The notes under the pieces are model-generated. The model made no database searches and was not told the DNA's origin. It saw only the letters and a program-made list of their open reading frames with translations. Positions 60,706 through 64,000 of a DNA stretch of 64,000 nt are shown piece by piece. A program made the position numbers and the translations under genes. The stretch is from Moniliophthora roreri (lineage: Eukaryota; Basidiomycota; Agaricomycetes; Agaricales; Marasmiaceae), in contig LATX02000189.1 in assembly GCA_001466705.2 (NCBI GenBank), positions 992,001 to 1,056,000 of the forward strand, given 5' to 3'. Each line of letters starts with the position of its first letter. Position 1 is the first letter of the stretch.

Positions 60706-62862
60706 ATGGCCGACAACCCGTCTCGGCGAGAATCTGTTCGAGATTCGGCCTTTTCCTTCACACGAACTACAGACAACCCCAGCCCCCGTGATCCTCCAGG
60801 TCGAAGCCGTACAAGCATGAGTGTAAGCACCCGCTCCTGGGTCAACTCACAGCTGCAGCCAGGACCAGGACCAGGGCCAGGGCCAGGGCCAGGACCACCC
60901 GACTATCCGCCTGCCTCAAATCCCAACCCCCCTCCTGTTCGAAGTCCACCTCGAAGTCCTCGAGGTCCCCTTCTTGTGACCAATCCAGATGAAGATGCGG
61001 ATTTCTCGGAATACATGAATATTGAGGCCGATGTATCTGGCCTTGCAATGGGCTATAAGAACGGAAAGCCGCTCAAAACGAAGAAGGATCAGGGTAATGG
61101 GAAGCAGAAGTATTTTGGAAGTCTCGTAAAGGGCCTGAAGAAACTACCTGGCACCGTGTTTGGACGTAGCAGTGGTGGCAGTGGTGGCCGGCCCTACCGA
61201 AGAGGCACTATGGATGGGGTTGAAACAAATGTAACTGGCAGCACCTTGCCCAGATATGTCTCCAATCCGTCAACACCGGTAGTTGCCCAACCTAATTCGA
61301 GAGAACGTCTCCGGCGGCCACTTCCCACAACTCCTCATCCAGATGTAGTGGATGGTCTCCCCGCTGCATTACTTCCGGGGGGAGTCGTCCGGAGGCGACT
61401 CCCAAACCCTTCATTCCAGGTTACTCCCCCCCTCTCGGCAGACTCACCGGATACTAATAATGGGACATACGTGCCACCTGCTCAGTTCCCGCAGCCAGTA
61501 GTACCTTTTGATGGTAATACGTTGGCCATGCCTTCTCCTCCCGCCCAGCCGAATGAAAACGCCGACGCCGCGCCACCACTGGCTTCAACTCGATCCCATT
61601 CCCATCATTCCCATTCTGATCACTATGCAACTTCTCCGCATCCCACGCGAATCGACATTGACGACAGTCATGCCACACTCGAGTTAGCAGCTCGCTCGCC
61701 ACCTCGCCGCGCAACTAATACGACGATACCCACCATGCCTCAGACTGTGGAGGAACCACCCCAGTCTCAGGATCCGCCTCCTGCATCCGTTCCGGTTCGT
61801 CCATTGCCCACGGAAGACTACCGCAGGATGTCAAAATCGATAATGAACCACACCATCGCCTCATCGTCGATGACCTATGAGCCGTCCTTCTCAACGGAGT
61901 TGAACCCTGCTCATGGCTTTTTCCACACACTATGGCATATGCCTTGGGTAGCTTCTGACAGAGTAACGGTTGATTACTTCCCCGGTATGAGTCGTGGTGC
62001 ATGGGAGTTTCGGAGAGTCATTTTGGGTAATCGGGACAGTACAGGTACTGCTCAGACTTCGAAAGAGCCTACGGGCGTGGAGTATAAACCTGTTATGAAA
62101 CCTCTGAAATCTTGGTATACAGGTGTATCCCCTGTTAATAGAGGTGCAGGCTGGGCGAAACAGGGCGAAAACAAGGTTGAACCAGCGGTAGACTTGCTGA
62201 GCTCTGGCACGAGCGCTTCAGCTAGGTCGTCCACGGCTACCAGCAACATGCCTGGATCACCCAGCCCACGAGGCGGTAGAAGGCGATCTTCTCAGAGACG
62301 AGATAGCCGAAGGTTATTTTACTCTCCTAATCAATATACCTTTGTCGATGTTAACGCTAACTCGACGCCACCTCTGCGGGTGAAAAAGAAGGCAAGGCAG
62401 AGTACAAAGCCTAGGGAGAAGCACCCGAGTCGTTCCCATTCTCATCGGCAACGAGAGCGAGAACGACCTCGCCATCGAACACATAACACGTTCAGTGCGG
62501 TGCCACCAGTACCACCAGTACCACCACTTCCAACATATCCACACGGATACGCTCCCTACGCTCCAACTGCATCTCCACTTTATCTTTTCCAGCCCCCCCA
62601 GCCTTTAAGTCCTTCGAACACCAACGTGGATGCCAATCAGTCTCATGCTCAAAATCCAGGACTTCTGTCACCTATTTTCATGCCAATGGTTCCAGCGGTG
62701 TTTACATCTGGCTCGATTGGTACTGCAAGTCCTCCGGGACTGGCAGGAAGAGGTGCAGGCGGAGGATATGGACCACCTGGCCCTACGGGTAATTTCCCTG
62801 GAGGGTTTGGTATGTCGCCTGTGTCGGAATCGACTCCTAAACCGAAACATGAGTCCTTGTAA
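60706..62862 (+). CDS. 718-residue disordered protein with one conserved-looking island, function unknown
   Basis: Single uninterrupted exon, unusual here. Most of the chain is Pro/Ser/Arg-rich and low complexity: a (GP)n run near residue 53, His-rich HSHHSHSDHY, Arg/Lys-rich KKKARQSTKPREKHPSRS, and a Pro/Gly/Tyr tail. Two short blocks look ordered. Residues about 130-160 read GKQKYFGSLVKGLKKLPGTV, a possible amphipathic helix. Residues about 395-470 contain ELNPAHGFFHTLWHMPWVAS, DRVTVDYFPGMSRGAWEFRR and later YKPVMKPLKSWYTGVS. No named family. It may be a basidiomycete-specific adaptor. Confidence 0.78.
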   Translation: MADNPSRRESVRDSAFSFTRTTDNPSPRDPPGRSRTSMSVSTRSWVNSQLQPGPGPGPGPGPGPPDYPPASNPNPPPVRSPPRSPRGPLLVTNPDEDADFSEYMNIEADVSGLAMGYKNGKPLKTKKDQGNGKQKYFGSLVKGLKKLPGTVFGRSSGGSGGRPYRRGTMDGVETNVTGSTLPRYVSNPSTPVVAQPNSRERLRRPLPTTPHPDVVDGLPAALLPGGVVRRRLPNPSFQVTPPLSADSPDTNNGTYVPPAQFPQPVVPFDGNTLAMPSPPAQPNENADAAPPLASTRSHSHHSHSDHYATSPHPTRIDIDDSHATLELAARSPPRRATNTTIPTMPQTVEEPPQSQDPPPASVPVRPLPTEDYRRMSKSIMNHTIASSSMTYEPSFSTELNPAHGFFHTLWHMPWVASDRVTVDYFPGMSRGAWEFRRVILGNRDSTGTAQTSKEPTGVEYKPVMKPLKSWYTGVSPVNRGAGWAKQGENKVEPAVDLLSSGTSASARSSTATSNMPGSPSPRGGRRRSSQRRDSRRLFYSPNQYTFVDVNANSTPPLRVKKKARQSTKPREKHPSRSHSHRQRERERPRHRTHNTFSAVPPVPPVPPLPTYPHGYAPYAPTASPLYLFQPPQPLSPSNTNVDANQSHAQNPGLLSPIFMPMVPAVFTSGSIGTASPPGLAGRGAGGGYGPPGPTGNFPGGFGMSPVSESTPKPKHESL
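60859..60898 (+). repeat. in-frame hexanucleotide repeat encoding (Gly-Pro)n
   Basis: About six and a half copies of a CCAGGA/CCAGGG unit, translated as alternating Gly-Pro within the disordered protein. A likely length-variable minisatellite. Confidence 0.8.
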
Positions 62863-63601
62863 ATGATTTTTCTTTTTATTCTGGTTTATGGTCATTTTAT
62901 TCGCTTTGACGCTTTCTCTGCTACCAATCAACGGACATTAACTTAATAGCCATTCTTCACTCAATCGTTTTACATGCATACTCGGAGCACTCCACCTGTT
63001 GTATTCCTCCCTACGAGCAATTCTCTCTTCCATGACGCTCCACTCCAAATATAGCAGCCTACTATATGCTTAGGGCCTACTTCACTTCTTCACAAGTGTG
63101 ATGCCCACAAAACCGGTAAATGTGCCGATTGACGTATCATTCTTCTCAAAGGTCCATCAGCCCCGTCAAGCGAGATGTACGTAGCCCCATTTCAGCGTTG
63201 GTCGGTCGGTTGCACGATCAAGTCTTCTAGCACCAACTGACAAGGGCATAATTGTTAGCTGTGCCACCAGCCTTACCAGTCAGTTCTTTCACTATGACTT
63301 ATAATACGTATCCTCCGCCGCCCATTCAATGAAGCTTTACAAGGAGGTGTAAAACATGGCGATCAACCTCAATCTGCGTTGACTGAATTGATTCAACCTA
63401 ACTCTGTTAATGTCGGCGAGCAGTGTTGTAAACCGATATACCAAATCAGAACAGTGACTGGTTCAAGCCCGTTCATGACTAAAAATGCGAAAACATTGCA
63501 ATTGCAGACTAGGAATAAAAATAATACGTTGGGATCGTCAAGACCTTCCACAAGACATAACAAGCGTCCACAATTATCGAGGTTGGATCCATGCTGTCCA
63601 C
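62863..63601. other. convergent 3' region, nothing recognised
   Basis: About 740 bp between the disordered-protein stop and the DCN1 stop. Overlapping open frames on both strands at 63380-63690 show no domain; the minus-strand one is a shadow of a DCN1 exon read out of frame. Confidence 0.5.
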
Positions 63602-64000
63602 TCAAGAAGACGATGCACCAGTTTGGGCCCTCTTCCACTCGACGAAATCGTCCAATAAAGTGGGCCATGCCTAAAAACAATCTCTTTTAGTGTGATCAAG
63701 AGATATGCAATGCTCGACACACGTACTCCACCACCCTCATCGTAATCTTCTAACGTGGGCTTTACCGATTCCAGGAATTCGAGCATCTACGGACGCATGA
63801 GTAAAAAGCATGTCTGATTGACACAAACGTGATGCTAACCATAACCCATAGATCTTTATTTGCTGCTTTGTATGTTCCTTTCTCCTACAAATCGTCACAT
63901 AAGTGTATCCTCCTCAAAACGAATGAAAAAGAAAATACATTGATGAATCCGAGTATCTCTGTCATGATAGGGTATTTCGGAGGGAGCAGGACCGACCAAA
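63602..64000 (-). CDS. DCN1: DCN1-like cullin neddylation scaffold, C-terminal part (cut by window edge)
   Basis: Dcn1 helps Ubc12 transfer Nedd8 to cullins. Three exon pieces of the PONY domain are visible. The first runs off the right edge and reads LLPPKYPIMTEILGFIN. The second is EKGTYKAANKDLWVM. The third, MLEFLESVKPTLEDYDEGGG, joins across a 56-nt intron to AWPTLLDDFVEWKRAQTGAS and stop at 63602. The DYDEGGGAWPTLLDDFVEW region is the family hallmark that binds the cullin WHB domain and Ubc12. The N-terminal UBA and upstream exons lie outside the window. Confidence 0.88.

Overview
The window looks like nuclear DNA from a mushroom-forming basidiomycete (Agaricomycete type). Genes are dense and lie on both strands. 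Almost every one is broken by short introns of about 48-60 nt with GT..AG ends. The gene set is fungal: TSC1, IST1/TBC, NOP2, a GCD6-type eIF2B epsilon, PalI, PMP3, OS-9, and AA7, GH31 and GH5 secreted enzymes. No species can be named from sequence alone. No transposon, tRNA, rRNA, CRISPR array or viral element was recognised.

Layout, left to right. 1-208 holds the 5' end of one kynurenine 3-monooxygenase gene, cut by the window edge. 1.3-10 kb has TSC1 (hamartin) and TRM9 on a shared 74-bp promoter, a small cysteine-rich secreted protein, and a secreted GH31 alpha-glucosidase. 10.7-19.1 kb is housekeeping: a 2OG-Fe(II) dioxygenase, the rRNA helicase RRP3, proteasome ATPase RPT3, pyrroline-5-carboxylate reductase, then ALG13 and ALG3 of the dolichol-linked N-glycan pathway. 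19.3-23.6 kb reads as one gene joining an IST1 (ESCRT-III-associated) domain to a TBC1D13-like Rab-GAP domain that has lost both catalytic motifs, followed by a long disordered tail. 23.8-38.2 kb has a GH5 exo-beta-1,3-glucanase-like enzyme, a HAL/NPR1-type kinase, the spliceosomal helicase PRP28 with two introns of about 710 nt, an AA7 glucooligosaccharide-oxidase-like flavoenzyme, and a small GPI-anchored-type protein. 38.3-44.8 kb has a FIST-domain protein, a SET-domain methyltransferase, the ER lectin OS-9 with a C-terminal RDEL, and a four-AT-hook protein.

45.2-50.4 kb is a compact kynurenine-pathway group: kynurenine 3-monooxygenase (BNA4), kynureninase (BNA5) and an arylformamidase-like hydrolase (BNA7-like). 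These would carry N-formylkynurenine through to 3-hydroxyanthranilate for NAD synthesis or tryptophan breakdown. After it come PMP3, eIF2B epsilon (GCD6), an Ala/Glu/Lys-rich repeat protein made of small in-phase exons, a PalI/SUR7 membrane protein, NOP2, a 718-residue disordered protein, and the 3' part of DCN1 running off the right edge.

Most exon joins were worked out by hand from splice sites and reading frame. Coordinates given are start codon to stop codon, so introns are included. The points most worth a second look are the IST1-TBC fusion with its dead TBC site, the kynurenine group with a second KMO 45 kb away, the repeated-exon gene at 54.4-55.8 kb, and the outsized introns in PRP28.
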